A DNA stretch of 64,000 nt from Actinomycetospora sp. TBRC 11914. GTDB lineage: Bacteria; Actinomycetota; Actinomycetes; Mycobacteriales; Pseudonocardiaceae. The notes beneath the pieces were generated by a model. It had not been told where the DNA came from. It saw only the letters and a program-made list of their open reading frames with translations, and made no database searches. Position 1 is the stretch's first letter, and every line of letters starts with the position of its first letter. The DNA lies in assembly GCF_012933465.1 (NCBI RefSeq), contig NZ_JABBND010000004.1:186001-250000 (forward strand), written 5' to 3'. Shown here piece after piece: positions 9,133-16,999 of the stretch. The position numbers were made by a program, and so were the translations under genes.

Positions 9133-9725
9133 CCCCGGACCGGTTCGCCGGCCAGCGGGACGCCGCCCTCGAGGCGCCCGAGCATCGCGTCGAGCTCGTC
9201 GACGTAGCTGGTGGCCCGTCCGGCGTCCATGCGGGCGCGGGCGGCCTGCCGGGCACCGAGCACGACGGCGCTGAACAGCAGGACCTCGGGGTCCTCGGGC
9301 TCGCGGCCCGTCGCCGGTCCGACCATCGCGGCGACCTGCTCGACGCCGAACGCGTTGCGCTCGCGCAGGATCGTCGCGATCGCCGGCACCGTCCGCGCCA
9401 GCTCCATGCGGACCTCCTCGAGCGCGCGGGCCTCGTCGTCGAGCGACCCGAACGACTCCCGCAGCACGGTCCGCACCGCCTCCAGCAGCGGCGTCCCCGC
9501 CGGGACCGCCGCCATCACGCGCTCCATCACCGGGTCGACGTCGTCGAACAGGACGACGTCCTCCTTCGTCCCGAAGTACCGGAAGAACGTGCTGCGGCTG
9601 ACCTCCGCGGCCGCCGCGATGTCGTCCACCGTCGTCTCCGCGTACCCGTGGTCGCGGAAGAGCCGCAGGGCGTGGCGCTGCAGCTCGGCGCGCGTGCGCT
9701 CCTTCTTGCGCTCCCGCAGTCCCAT
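9120..9725 (-). CDS. TetR/AcrR family repressor
   Basis: The 201-residue regulator has an N-terminal helix-turn-helix typical of TetR: RAELQRHALRLFRDHGY, then TTVDDIAAAAEVSRSTFFRYFGTKEDVV. The C-terminal ligand-binding half is Glu/Ala/Leu-rich. I take the ATG at 9725 (MGLRERKKERTRAEL) rather than an upstream one, because the regulator family starts with basic residues just before the HTH. It is divergent from a FAD monooxygenase 65 bases away, with palindromes between them, so local control of that gene is likely. Its 3' end overlaps the DUF5313 gene by 13 bases. Confidence 0.88.
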   Translation of the reverse strand: MGLRERKKERTRAELQRHALRLFRDHGYAETTVDDIAAAAEVSRSTFFRYFGTKEDVVLFDDVDPVMERVMAAVPAGTPLLEAVRTVLRESFGSLDDEARALEEVRMELARTVPAIATILRERNAFGVEQVAAMVGPATGREPEDPEVLLFSAVVLGARQAARARMDAGRATSYVDELDAMLGRLEGGVPLAGEPVRGHSS

Positions 9726-9744
9726 AGCGCTGATTGTGGCACGG

Positions 9745-9772
9745 CAAGTCTTTTGAGACTCCATCTCACTTG
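9745..9772. promoter_or_regulatory. probable TetR operator between divergent genes
   Basis: Two nested inverted repeats fill the 65-base divergent gap. AGTCT (9747-9751) pairs with AGACT (9756-9760) across four bases, and CAAGT (9745-9749) pairs with ACTTG (9768-9772). They lie between the TetR start at 9725 and the monooxygenase start at 9791, where binding would block both promoters. Confidence 0.55.
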
Positions 9773-9790
9773 GAGCGTAGTGTCAGAACC

Positions 9791-11212
9791 ATGGACGACG
9801 TGGTGGTGGTGGGAGCGGGACCGACCGGGCTCACGGCGGCGACCGAGCTGGCGCGGCGCGGGGTGCGGGTCCGGGTCCTGGACGGCGCGGCCGGGCCGCA
9901 CCGCGGGTCGCGGGGCAAGGGCCTGCAGCCGCGGACGCTGGAGCTGCTCGACGCGATGGGGGTGGCCGACCGGCTGGTCTCGCTCGGGGAGTTCGAGCTG
10001 CCGATCCGACGCCACGGGCCGGACGGGGCGGTCGAGGACGTCGTCCTCAACCGCGCCGAGCCCGACCCGACCACGCCGTGGGCCCGCTCGCTGATCATCC
10101 CGCAGTGGCGCACCGAGCAGGTGCTCCGCGAGCGGCTCGCGGAGGAGGGCGTCGAGGTCGAGTACGGGCGCCGCGTCGCCGGGCTGACCCAGGACGACGA
10201 CGGCGTGACGGTGACGCCGGAGGACGACGGGACGCTGCGCGCGTCGTGGGTGGTGGGCGCCGACGGCGGGACCAGCACGGTGCGCCACGAGCTCGGGATC
10301 GGTTTCCTCGGCGAGACCCACGACGAGGTCCGGCTGCTGCTCGGCGACGTCGAGCTGGACGGGCTGGACCGCGACCACTGGCACATGTGGTCGGCTCCCG
10401 GCCCGTTGGTCGGGACGGGCGCGCTGTACTTCGCGCTCTGCCCGCTGCCGGCGACGCCCACCTGGCAGGTGCAGATCGCGCACTCCGACCCGGCCGTCGT
10501 CGCGGACGAGCCGGTGCTGCGGGAGCTCGTCGACGCGCTCGGCCCCCGGATCCGGGTCCGCCGGGTGGTGACCTCGGGCACCTGGCGGCTCAACGTCCGC
10601 ATGGTCGACGACTACCGCGTCGGTCGGGTGTTCCTCGCGGGCGACGCGGCGCACGTCCACTCGCCCGCGGGCGGGCAGGGCATGAACACCGGGATCAGCG
10701 ACGCGGTGAACCTCGGCTGGAAGCTCGCGGCCGTCGTCGGCGGCCGGGCCGACGAGACGCTGCTCGATACCTACACCGGCGAGCGGCTCCCGGTGGCCGC
10801 GGGGGTGCTGGGCCTGTCCAGCGAGCTGATCGGCCGGCAGTTCTGGCAGCGCACCCCGCAACAGGTCCGCGACACCGCCGGGTTCGGCACGACCTACCGC
10901 GGCGGGCCGCTGGCGGCGCTCGACGAGGGCGACGGCCCGCGGCCCGGTGACCGGGCTCCGAACGCGCCGCTGGTCGTCGACGGCACGCCCACCGATCTGT
11001 TCGCGGTGCGTCGCGCCGCGGACTTCACGGTGCTGGCCTTCGGCGGCGCGGCCCGCGTGGCCCCGGAGCTGCCCGGCACGGTGCAGGTGCTCGACGCCGA
11101 CGCGCTGGCCGCCGACGGGGTGCTCCGCGAGGCGTACGGGGCGGTCGACGGCGAGGTCGTGGTGATCCGCCCGGACGGCTACGTCTGGTCCCGGTGCGCT
11201 CCGCGCTCGTGA
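9791..11212 (+). CDS. FAD-dependent aromatic monooxygenase (PHBH fold, rifampicin monooxygenase-like)
   Basis: The 473-residue flavoprotein has the three class A monooxygenase fingerprints: GAGPTGLTAATELARRG at the N-terminus, GADGGTSTVRHELGI near residue 155 and FLAGDAAHVHSPAGGQGMN near 280. A small C-terminal thioredoxin-like domain follows. Such enzymes hydroxylate aromatic or polyketide substrates with NAD(P)H; the substrate cannot be read from the sequence. It is divergent from a TetR gene that probably represses it. The last codons and the stop lie inside one arm of a dispersed palindromic element. Confidence 0.85.
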   Translation: MDDVVVVGAGPTGLTAATELARRGVRVRVLDGAAGPHRGSRGKGLQPRTLELLDAMGVADRLVSLGEFELPIRRHGPDGAVEDVVLNRAEPDPTTPWARSLIIPQWRTEQVLRERLAEEGVEVEYGRRVAGLTQDDDGVTVTPEDDGTLRASWVVGADGGTSTVRHELGIGFLGETHDEVRLLLGDVELDGLDRDHWHMWSAPGPLVGTGALYFALCPLPATPTWQVQIAHSDPAVVADEPVLRELVDALGPRIRVRRVVTSGTWRLNVRMVDDYRVGRVFLAGDAAHVHSPAGGQGMNTGISDAVNLGWKLAAVVGGRADETLLDTYTGERLPVAAGVLGLSSELIGRQFWQRTPQQVRDTAGFGTTYRGGPLAALDEGDGPRPGDRAPNAPLVVDGTPTDLFAVRRAADFTVLAFGGAARVAPELPGTVQVLDADALAADGVLREAYGAVDGEVVVIRPDGYVWSRCAPRS

Positions 11213-11266
11213 GCACAAAGTGTCGCTATAGCGACACTTTCTGCTCACGGGGCCGCAGGCCACCTC
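11191..11266 (-). repeat. 76-bp palindromic element, copy 1 (inverted orientation)
   Basis: Read on the minus strand this is AGGTGGCCT, GCGGCCCC, GTGAGCA, then a near-perfect core centred on GCTATAGC, then TGCTCAC and GAGCGCGGAGCGCACC. It aligns end to end with the copies at 12731 and 19661. It lies between two convergent genes: the left arm contains the monooxygenase stop TGA and the right arm the lipoprotein-hydrolase stop TGA. The long stem would also act as a bidirectional terminator. Confidence 0.85.
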
Positions 11267-12756
11267 GCGCCGGGATCCGGCGGGCAGACGGTGCCCTCGG
11301 CGGGCGGGTGCGCGGGGTCGAGCAGGTAGGCGGCCGCCGCGTCCTCGGCGCAGCGACTGGGCAGGTCGAGCGTGGTGTGGCCGTACCCGTCGACGACGAG
11401 GACCCGGGCCGAGGACAGCTCGCCGGCGGTGGCGCGGGCGTTCGCCAGCGGGGTGTCCGGGTCCTCCCGGGCGTTGACGACGAGGGCCGGCGCGTGCAGC
11501 GGGGCGTTCCACGGACCGAGGTAGCGGTCGGGGTCGATCGCGGGCCAGTCCACGCACGCCGCGGTGTTCAGCGCCGCGGGGACGCCGAACAGCGGGTGGG
11601 CCGCCTGCTCGGCGGGCAGCAGCGCGTCGACCTGCGCGGCGCCCGGGGTGACCACGTCGGTGCACTGCACCGCGAGGAAGGCCGTGGAGTGGGCGGGCGC
11701 CCCGGCGGCCCGGTCGGGCACCACCGGCCCGGGGGGCACGCCGGCCGGCGCGAGGGCCGCGAGGGTGCGGGCGAGCGAGCCCAGCCGGCCCCCGGACTCC
11801 AGCGCCGTCGCGACCCGGTCGGCGAGCGCGGCGGAGGTCCCGGAGCGCGTGGCGGCGGCCGTCGCCGTGGCGACCCTGGCGGCCGGGTCGGCCCCGGGCG
11901 GCGCCGCCAGCGCGCATCCCGCGGGACCGGCGGCCGCACACGCCGTCGTGAAAGCCCGTACCGAGGCGTCCCGGTCGCCCGCCACCCCGGCGCGGACGTC
12001 GACCGGCCGGCCGGGGTCGGCGGTGCCGGCGTTCGCGGCGAGGTCGAGGGCACCGTCGACCACGAGCGCGCGCAGGTGGGCGGGGAAGAGGTTGGCGTAG
12101 GTCGCGCCCAGCACGGTGCCGTAGGAGTAGCCGTAGACGCTGATCTCGGGCTCGCCGAGTGCCTGGCGGACCAGGTCGAGGTCGCGGGCGGCGTTCGCGG
12201 TGGACAGGTGGCTCAGCAGCTCGCCGGACGCGGCCGCGCACGCCTGCCCGGCCGCGCGGGCCGACGTCCAGAACCCGGCCGGGTCGGTGAGCGGGGAGCC
12301 CGCGGGCAGCACCGGCTGCCCGTCGAACGGGCCGCAGCGGACCGGGGTGCTCTGGCCGACCCCGCGGGGGTCGACGGCGAGGACGTCCATCCGGGCCCGC
12401 AGCCCGGCGAACCGGGACGCGAGCCGGCGCAGGCTCGTGGTGCCCGGCGTCCCCGGCCCGCCGTAGTTCACCGCCACCGTTCCGATCCGCGCGGCCGGGT
12501 CGAGGGCGGGCAGCCGGACCATGCCGAGCGCGATCGCCGGTCCGGTGGGGCGCCGGTAGTCGAGGGGCACGGGCACCGTCGCGCACTGGAAGCCGCCGCC
12601 GCAGGCACGCCAGTCGATGCGGGGTACCGCCGCGCCGTTCGTGCCGAGGACGGCGGGGGCGGAGCCGGACGTGCCCGGCGCGGGCGACGCGGGCCCGCCA
12701 CAGGCCGCGAGCAGCAGGAGCAGGACCACATAGGTGGCCTTCGGCCTCGTGAGCAC
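11245..12756 (-). CDS. alpha/beta-hydrolase lipoprotein (tripeptidyl aminopeptidase / SlpE-type)
   Basis: The protein of about 503 residues has a lipobox LLLLLAAC-GG at its N-terminus, a Ser/Pro/Gly linker and an alpha/beta-hydrolase fold with oxyanion segment NYGGPGTPG. The nucleophile elbow is YGYSYGTVLGATYA, and a C-terminal TAP-like domain has a GYGHTTLD catalytic His. It resembles exported proline- or tripeptidyl-aminopeptidases of actinobacteria, presumably anchored outside the membrane. Start choice is unclear. GTG 12756, inside a palindromic element, gives a normal basic n-region (MLTRPKATYVVL). GTG 12729 has a better upstream GAAGG but no basic residues. The stop lies in another copy of the same element. 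Confidence 0.82.
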   Translation of the reverse strand: MLTRPKATYVVLLLLLAACGGPASPAPGTSGSAPAVLGTNGAAVPRIDWRACGGGFQCATVPVPLDYRRPTGPAIALGMVRLPALDPAARIGTVAVNYGGPGTPGTTSLRRLASRFAGLRARMDVLAVDPRGVGQSTPVRCGPFDGQPVLPAGSPLTDPAGFWTSARAAGQACAAASGELLSHLSTANAARDLDLVRQALGEPEISVYGYSYGTVLGATYANLFPAHLRALVVDGALDLAANAGTADPGRPVDVRAGVAGDRDASVRAFTTACAAAGPAGCALAAPPGADPAARVATATAAATRSGTSAALADRVATALESGGRLGSLARTLAALAPAGVPPGPVVPDRAAGAPAHSTAFLAVQCTDVVTPGAAQVDALLPAEQAAHPLFGVPAALNTAACVDWPAIDPDRYLGPWNAPLHAPALVVNAREDPDTPLANARATAGELSSARVLVVDGYGHTTLDLPSRCAEDAAAAYLLDPAHPPAEGTVCPPDPGARWPAAP

Positions 12757-12806
12757 TAATTGTCGGTATAGCGGCACTTTGTGCTCACGAGCGCGCAGCG
12801 CACCTA
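12731..12806 (+). repeat. 76-bp palindromic element, copy 2
   Basis: This copy has TAGGTGGCCTTCGGCCTC, GTGAGCA, a core around GGTATAGC, then TGCTCAC and GAGCGCGCAGCGCACCTA. Its outer ends are inverted TAGGTG/CACCTA. The right end gives the TAG stop of the GT39-like gene. The left arm forms the start region of the lipoprotein hydrolase on the minus strand. Confidence 0.85.
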
Positions 12807-14357
12807 TGCGAGGTTCCGCAGCGACGGCCACGCCTGCGCCCAGGGCGCGCGCGGCGTGCACAGCGCGAGCGGCACGCCGCTGTTGACCGGCTCGACCGGC
12901 GACGCCGGGGTCTTCGGCAGCGGCGTCAGTCGGGCGCAGAACCGGGACGCCCACGTCACGTCGCCGACCAGCAGGGCGTCGTCGGAACCGGGGGGCACGT
13001 CGAAGTACCCGAAGCCCCGGTGGGTCGAGTAGACCGGCGTCGGCAGGCCGTGGGCCGGGCCCTCGTGCTCGAGCGCGGCGGCGTACCAGTACGAGTAGGC
13101 CATGACGACCGTGTGCGCCCGCTGCTCGGGCGGCAGCCCCTGCCAGGCGCGCGCCACCCCGGCCGTGAAGTCCGACCAGCCGACCTGGCCCATCGTCTCG
13201 AACTCGGTCGGGGCCCGCCACGACGACGGCCCCACCGGCAGCACCCAGGCCATGGCGAGCACCGCGCCGAGCGCGACCGCGGCCGGGCGCAGCGTCCAGC
13301 GCCACCACCGGTCCCACGGCCGCGCCGGGACGACGTCGACCCCGACCGCGCCGGCCGCGAGGACCAGCGCGTACAGGCCGGAGAGGTAGTACGGCCGGCC
13401 CCCGGCGGCGAGCAGCACCAGGGTCACCAGCACCACGGCGAGCCCGAGCGGGCGCCACGGCCGCATCCGCTCGCTGCGCAGCAGCGCCCACAGCCCGACC
13501 ACGACGAGCACCGCCCCGGGCAGCACCCCCGCGTAGTACAGCGCCCGCGGCAGGAACTCCCAGCGGTTGCCGAACAACGAGGACTCCCCCGCGACCACCG
13601 AGCCCATCCGCAGCTGCGGCCAGCCGTGGTGGGCCTGCCAGACGAGCGTCGGGACTGTCGAGGCCGCGGCCAGCGCCAGCCCCGCCCAGAGCATCGGGCG
13701 CCCGAGCAGCCGCCGGGGGCCGGCGACCCAGATCCCGACGGCCACGGCGGCGAGCAGCACCGGGATGAGGACCTTGTCGAACAGGGCGACCCCGACGACG
13801 ACGCCGAGCCCGAGCAGCAACCGGTCCCGCGTCGCGGCGCCCCGCGCCTCGGGGTGTGCCTCGAGGCGCAACCAGCGCGCGAGCAGCAGCAGCGCGACGG
13901 CCCAGCAGAAGGGGTCGACCGTCGAGGTGGCGAGCAGGTGGCCGGTCGCGAGCAGGTAGGGGCTGGCCGCGGTGGCGACGGCGGCGAGGACCTGGGCGCG
14001 CCGCCGGCCGCCGAGCTCGGCGGCGATCAGCGCCGCGACGACCAGCCCGGCCGCGGTGAGCAGCGTCGCCGGCAGCCGGAGCACGACGAGGTTCCCCGGC
14101 GCCAGGTGCTGCAGCGCCGCCGCCAGCAGCGGCAGCATCGGCGGCTGGTCGGCGTACCCGGCCGCGGGCCGGGCGCCCGCGGAGAGGAAGTAGTACTCGT
14201 CGCCGAAGTAGCCGTAGCGGGCGGAGAAGAACCCGAGCACGACGGCGAGGGCGGCCGCGACGGTGAGCACCGGGCGCCACGCGAGCGGGGGCCGCTCCGG
14301 GGGGAGGGCCGTGGCGGGGAGCGCGGGGAGGCCTCGCGCGGGCGTCGTCGTCGTCAT
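12804..14357 (-). CDS. GT39/ArnT-like membrane glycosyltransferase
   Basis: The 517-residue integral membrane protein has about 11 hydrophobic segments. The first periplasmic loop has FGDEYYF near residue 50, where GT-C transferases carry their catalytic acid, then ADQPPMLPLLAA as in the PMT/ArnT group. The soluble C-terminal half (residues about 390-517) contains AYSYWYAAALE. It probably transfers a sugar from a polyprenyl-phosphate donor to a protein or lipid outside the membrane. The acceptor is unknown. ATG 14357 starts a Thr-rich cytoplasmic leader before the first helix. The TAG stop is the edge of the palindromic element. Confidence 0.8.
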   Translation of the reverse strand: MTTTTPARGLPALPATALPPERPPLAWRPVLTVAAALAVVLGFFSARYGYFGDEYYFLSAGARPAAGYADQPPMLPLLAAALQHLAPGNLVVLRLPATLLTAAGLVVAALIAAELGGRRRAQVLAAVATAASPYLLATGHLLATSTVDPFCWAVALLLLARWLRLEAHPEARGAATRDRLLLGLGVVVGVALFDKVLIPVLLAAVAVGIWVAGPRRLLGRPMLWAGLALAAASTVPTLVWQAHHGWPQLRMGSVVAGESSLFGNRWEFLPRALYYAGVLPGAVLVVVGLWALLRSERMRPWRPLGLAVVLVTLVLLAAGGRPYYLSGLYALVLAAGAVGVDVVPARPWDRWWRWTLRPAAVALGAVLAMAWVLPVGPSSWRAPTEFETMGQVGWSDFTAGVARAWQGLPPEQRAHTVVMAYSYWYAAALEHEGPAHGLPTPVYSTHRGFGYFDVPPGSDDALLVGDVTWASRFCARLTPLPKTPASPVEPVNSGVPLALCTPRAPWAQAWPSLRNLA

Positions 14358-14469
14358 CCGCCCCGCCTCCCGTCCGTGCCGTCCCTCCCGGCCGCCCGAC
14401 CAGCAAACCGCACCGCACGGGCCCGGAGGTGCGCGGGGGTGGCCCGGGAGCCTGCGAGACTGCTCGTCG

Positions 14470-15264
14470 ATGGAGCTCACCGACAGCTGGTCCCGGGGGT
14501 GCGGCGCGGATCCCGCGACGGTGCCGCTGGCGCGGCTCGCGGCGCTCACCGAGCGGTTCGAGCTGCGGGAGACCCGCAACGCGGCCGCCGTCCTCGCGGC
14601 CACCGCGCCCGAGGAGTTCGGGGAGCTCTGCGCGGTGCTGGACACCTTCGTCCTGCACACCGCCGACCTCATCGAGGCAGGCGGCAACGAGTCCCGGCTC
14701 GCGCAGCGCCTCAACGCGGAGTTCCGGGTGCGGGGCTGGCGGGAGGGCCGGGTCGACACCGTCGTGCGGTCGGTGCTCCAGGTCCAGCCGTGGGCCCCGG
14801 CGGGTGAGCGGGACGTCGTCGAGCGCATGGACGAGGTCCGCAACGAGGGCTACAAGGTCGACAACGTGAAGGGTCGGGTCGCGCTGGACGTCGAGTGGAA
14901 CGCGAAGGACGGCAACCTCGACCGGGACATCGGGGCGTACCGCAGCCTCCACGACGCCGGGCTGATCGACGGCGCGGTGCTCCTCACCCGCACCCACGAC
15001 GACGTCCGCGAGCTCGCCCGCCGCCTCTCCCGCGGCGCGGGCCACTCCGACGAGCAGGTCCGGAGCCGGTTCTCGACGTCGACGACGACGCACCTGGGCA
15101 AGCTGGAGTCGCGCATGACCCGCGGCGACCCCGGGGGCTGCCCGCTGCTCGCCGTCGCGATCAGCGCGCGCTGCTGGGGTCCCGACGACGAGGCCGGGAC
15201 CCGGTCGTGGGCGGGCGCGCGGTCGGCCGTCGAGCAGCCGGTCCTCGACGGGTGGTCCGGGTGA
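14470..15264 (+). CDS. BglII-type type II restriction endonuclease
   Basis: The 264-residue protein carries the hallmark central segment of the BglII family (PF09195 as I recall it): KGRVALDVEWNAKDGN, then LDRDIGAYRSLHDAGLID and VLLTR, near residues 135-180. This holds the acidic PD-(D/E)xK-type catalytic residues, with Glu-Trp-Asn in the position of the usual ExK/ExQ. It should cut double-stranded DNA at a short palindromic site. Specificity cannot be inferred from the family alone. The downstream methylase start overlaps this stop by four bases (GTGA), as expected for a co-regulated restriction-modification pair. Confidence 0.85.
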   Translation: MELTDSWSRGCGADPATVPLARLAALTERFELRETRNAAAVLAATAPEEFGELCAVLDTFVLHTADLIEAGGNESRLAQRLNAEFRVRGWREGRVDTVVRSVLQVQPWAPAGERDVVERMDEVRNEGYKVDNVKGRVALDVEWNAKDGNLDRDIGAYRSLHDAGLIDGAVLLTRTHDDVRELARRLSRGAGHSDEQVRSRFSTSTTTHLGKLESRMTRGDPGGCPLLAVAISARCWGPDDEAGTRSWAGARSAVEQPVLDGWSG

Positions 15265-16067
15265 GCGCCGCCGAGGGCGACGTCACGGGCGGGCTGCGCC
15301 GTGTCGGGCCCCGGGGACTGTCGGACCCCCGGGCTACGGTCCCGCCCGTGTCCGCTCCCGCTCCCGACGCCGCCCCGCCGCGCCCCGCGAGGGTCCGCGC
15401 GCCCCGTGCCGACCCGCTGCGGGTCGACGTCTCGCCGCTCGAGGCCGCGCCGCTGCCGCGGACCGACGGCGGCTGGTCGTGCGTGTACGCCGACCCGCCG
15501 TGGCGCTTCACCAACCGCACCGGCAAGGTCGCGCCCGAGCACCGCCGGCTCGACCGGTACGACACGATGACCGCCGCCGAGATCGCCGCGCTGCCGGTGG
15601 CCGACGTCGTCGCCGACAACGCCCACCTCTACCTGTGGGTGCCGAACGCGCTGCTCCCGGAGGGCCTGGCGGTGATGTCCGGCTGGGGCTTCCGCTACGT
15701 CTCCAACCTGGTGTGGGCCAAGCGCCGCAAGGACGGCGGCCCAGACGGGCGGGGCGTCGGGTTCTACTTCCGCAACGTCACCGAGCTGATCCTGTTCGGG
15801 GTGCGCGGCTCGATGCGCACGCTCGACCCGGCGCGCCGGCAGGTCAACATGATCGAGACGGTGAAGCGCGAGCACTCACGCAAACCGGACGAGGCGTACG
15901 AGCTCATCGAGGCGTGCTCGCCCGGGCCCTACCTCGAGATGTTCGCGCGCTACCCGCGCGAGGGCTGGACGGTGTGGGGCGCGGAGTCCGACGCCGAGGT
16001 CACCCCGCGCGGCCGGCAGTACCCGGCCTACCGCGGCGGCGACACCGCACCCGGCGCGCACGGATAG
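15261..16067 (+). CDS. MT-A70 family DNA adenine-N6 methyltransferase, cognate of the nuclease
   Basis: The 268-residue methyltransferase has the catalytic DPPW motif (CVYADPPWRFTNRTG, near residue 75), NAHLYLWVPNALLPEGL, FRYVSNLVWAKRRKDGG and VKREHSRKPDE. All are typical of MT-A70/IME4-like enzymes, which in bacteria make m6A in DNA. It follows the nuclease with a four-base overlap. GTG 15261 gives a poorly conserved 60-residue leader; a second GTG at 15348 gives a shorter protein. The expected role is protecting host DNA from the BglII-type nuclease. Characterised BglII itself is paired with an N4-cytosine methylase as I recall, so the pairing here differs. Confidence 0.85.
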   Translation: MSAAEGDVTGGLRRVGPRGLSDPRATVPPVSAPAPDAAPPRPARVRAPRADPLRVDVSPLEAAPLPRTDGGWSCVYADPPWRFTNRTGKVAPEHRRLDRYDTMTAAEIAALPVADVVADNAHLYLWVPNALLPEGLAVMSGWGFRYVSNLVWAKRRKDGGPDGRGVGFYFRNVTELILFGVRGSMRTLDPARRQVNMIETVKREHSRKPDEAYELIEACSPGPYLEMFARYPREGWTVWGAESDAEVTPRGRQYPAYRGGDTAPGAHG

Positions 16068-16188
16068 TCACTCCGACGCGGGGTGGATGACCACGCAGCG
16101 TCGTTTCGACGCGAGATCCTGACCGTTTGACTGCCCGGTAACCCCTGGTGGTGGCGTTCGCCGACCACTCGCTGTGAGACTGTGCACT

Positions 16189-16416
16189 ATGGCGAAGACC
16201 CCCGACCTGGCGCGCAACCAGCGGGTGACGGGCCCCGAGCGCGAGAAGCTCTCCGGCGAGCTCCTCAAGCGCTACCAGCGGGGCCAGAGCATCCGTGAGA
16301 TCTGCGCGGAGACCGGTTACAGCATCGGCCGCGTCCGGCGACTCCTCGTCGACGCGGGAGTCGAGTTCCGCGGGCGCGGCGGCACACACGGGAGAGCCCG
16401 CAAGAAGGTCGAGTGA
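16189..16416 (+). CDS. small helix-turn-helix protein, actinobacterial conserved family
   Basis: The 75-residue basic protein is MAKTPDLARNQRVTG, then a helical linker, then an HTH (GQSIREICAETGYSIGRVRRLL) and the tail VEFRGRGGTHGRARKKVE. The RGRGG end and HTH match a widespread actinobacterial single-domain family of likely DNA-binding proteins with no firm function. ATG 16189 is chosen because MAKTP... is the conserved start. It stands alone between the restriction-modification pair and a convergent SnoaL gene. Its start is preceded by no strong ribosome-binding site, so it may be leaderless. Confidence 0.75.
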   Translation: MAKTPDLARNQRVTGPEREKLSGELLKRYQRGQSIREICAETGYSIGRVRRLLVDAGVEFRGRGGTHGRARKKVE

Positions 16417-16434
16417 CCCGCGGGCCCTCCGGGG

Positions 16435-16956
16435 TCAGTGCCGCAGGCGGGCGAGGATCCCCCGGCCACGGCGCAGGGCGACGTCGAGGCGCGAGCCCTC
16501 GGCGGGCGCCAGACCGAGCTGCCGCGCGACCTGCAACTGGTCGAACACCACGAAGTCCGCGTGGATCCGGCCCCCGGAGACCGTGACGTGGTCGATCCCG
16601 TCGAGGTCGAGGTGGGCGCCGGTCGGGCCGATGCCGGCCCACTCGGCGCCCGAGTGCGTGCCGGTGAGCGTCCAGCGGACGAAGACCGTCCCGTCCTGCT
16701 CGGCCACGGCCTGCATCGTCACCGTGAGGTCGGGGACCGCGGCGAACAGCCCCTCCCAGAAGCCGAGGACCGCGTCGACGCCCCGGTACGTGGCGTCCGG
16801 CAGGCGCAGGCGCACGTCCGCCGTGAGGACGTCGCGCAGCGGCGCCGACCGGTGGGTGTTGACGATGTCGAAGACCCAGCGGACGACCTCGGTGGGCGAC
16901 GCGTCCGTCCCGGGCGGCGTGGGCGCGGGCGGGCCGGCGGACGTGCGGGTCGGCAT
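16435..16956 (-). CDS. SnoaL-like / ester cyclase family protein
   Basis: The 173-residue protein has an NTF2-like fold pattern: VVRWVFDIVNTHRSAPLRDVL at the N-terminus, GFWEGLFAAVPDLTVTMQAV, FVRWTLTGTHSGAEW and a DLDGIDHVTVSGGRI strand. This family includes polyketide cyclases and many uncharacterised small hydrolase-like proteins, so the activity is not predictable. ATG 16956 precedes a Pro/Thr-rich leader. It is convergent with the small HTH gene (18-base gap) and follows a beta-lactamase-fold gene on the same strand. Confidence 0.75.
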   Translation of the reverse strand: MPTRTSAGPPAPTPPGTDASPTEVVRWVFDIVNTHRSAPLRDVLTADVRLRLPDATYRGVDAVLGFWEGLFAAVPDLTVTMQAVAEQDGTVFVRWTLTGTHSGAEWAGIGPTGAHLDLDGIDHVTVSGGRIHADFVVFDQLQVARQLGLAPAEGSRLDVALRRGRGILARLRH

Positions 16957-16999
16957 GGGGCGAGCGTAGTGGCGTGATCGTGGGAAGGCAGGGCCACGC

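Noticed and set aside
13020..14807. 595-codon plus-strand frame opposite the GT39-like gene
   Set aside because: Low-complexity Arg/Gln/Gly/Pro sequence; the minus strand has membrane helices and a catalytic motif.
16290..16310. AGATCT avoidance as a clue to the nuclease specificity
   Set aside because: AGATCT does occur (near 16300 and near 57965), and expected counts in such GC-rich DNA are too low to judge avoidance by eye.
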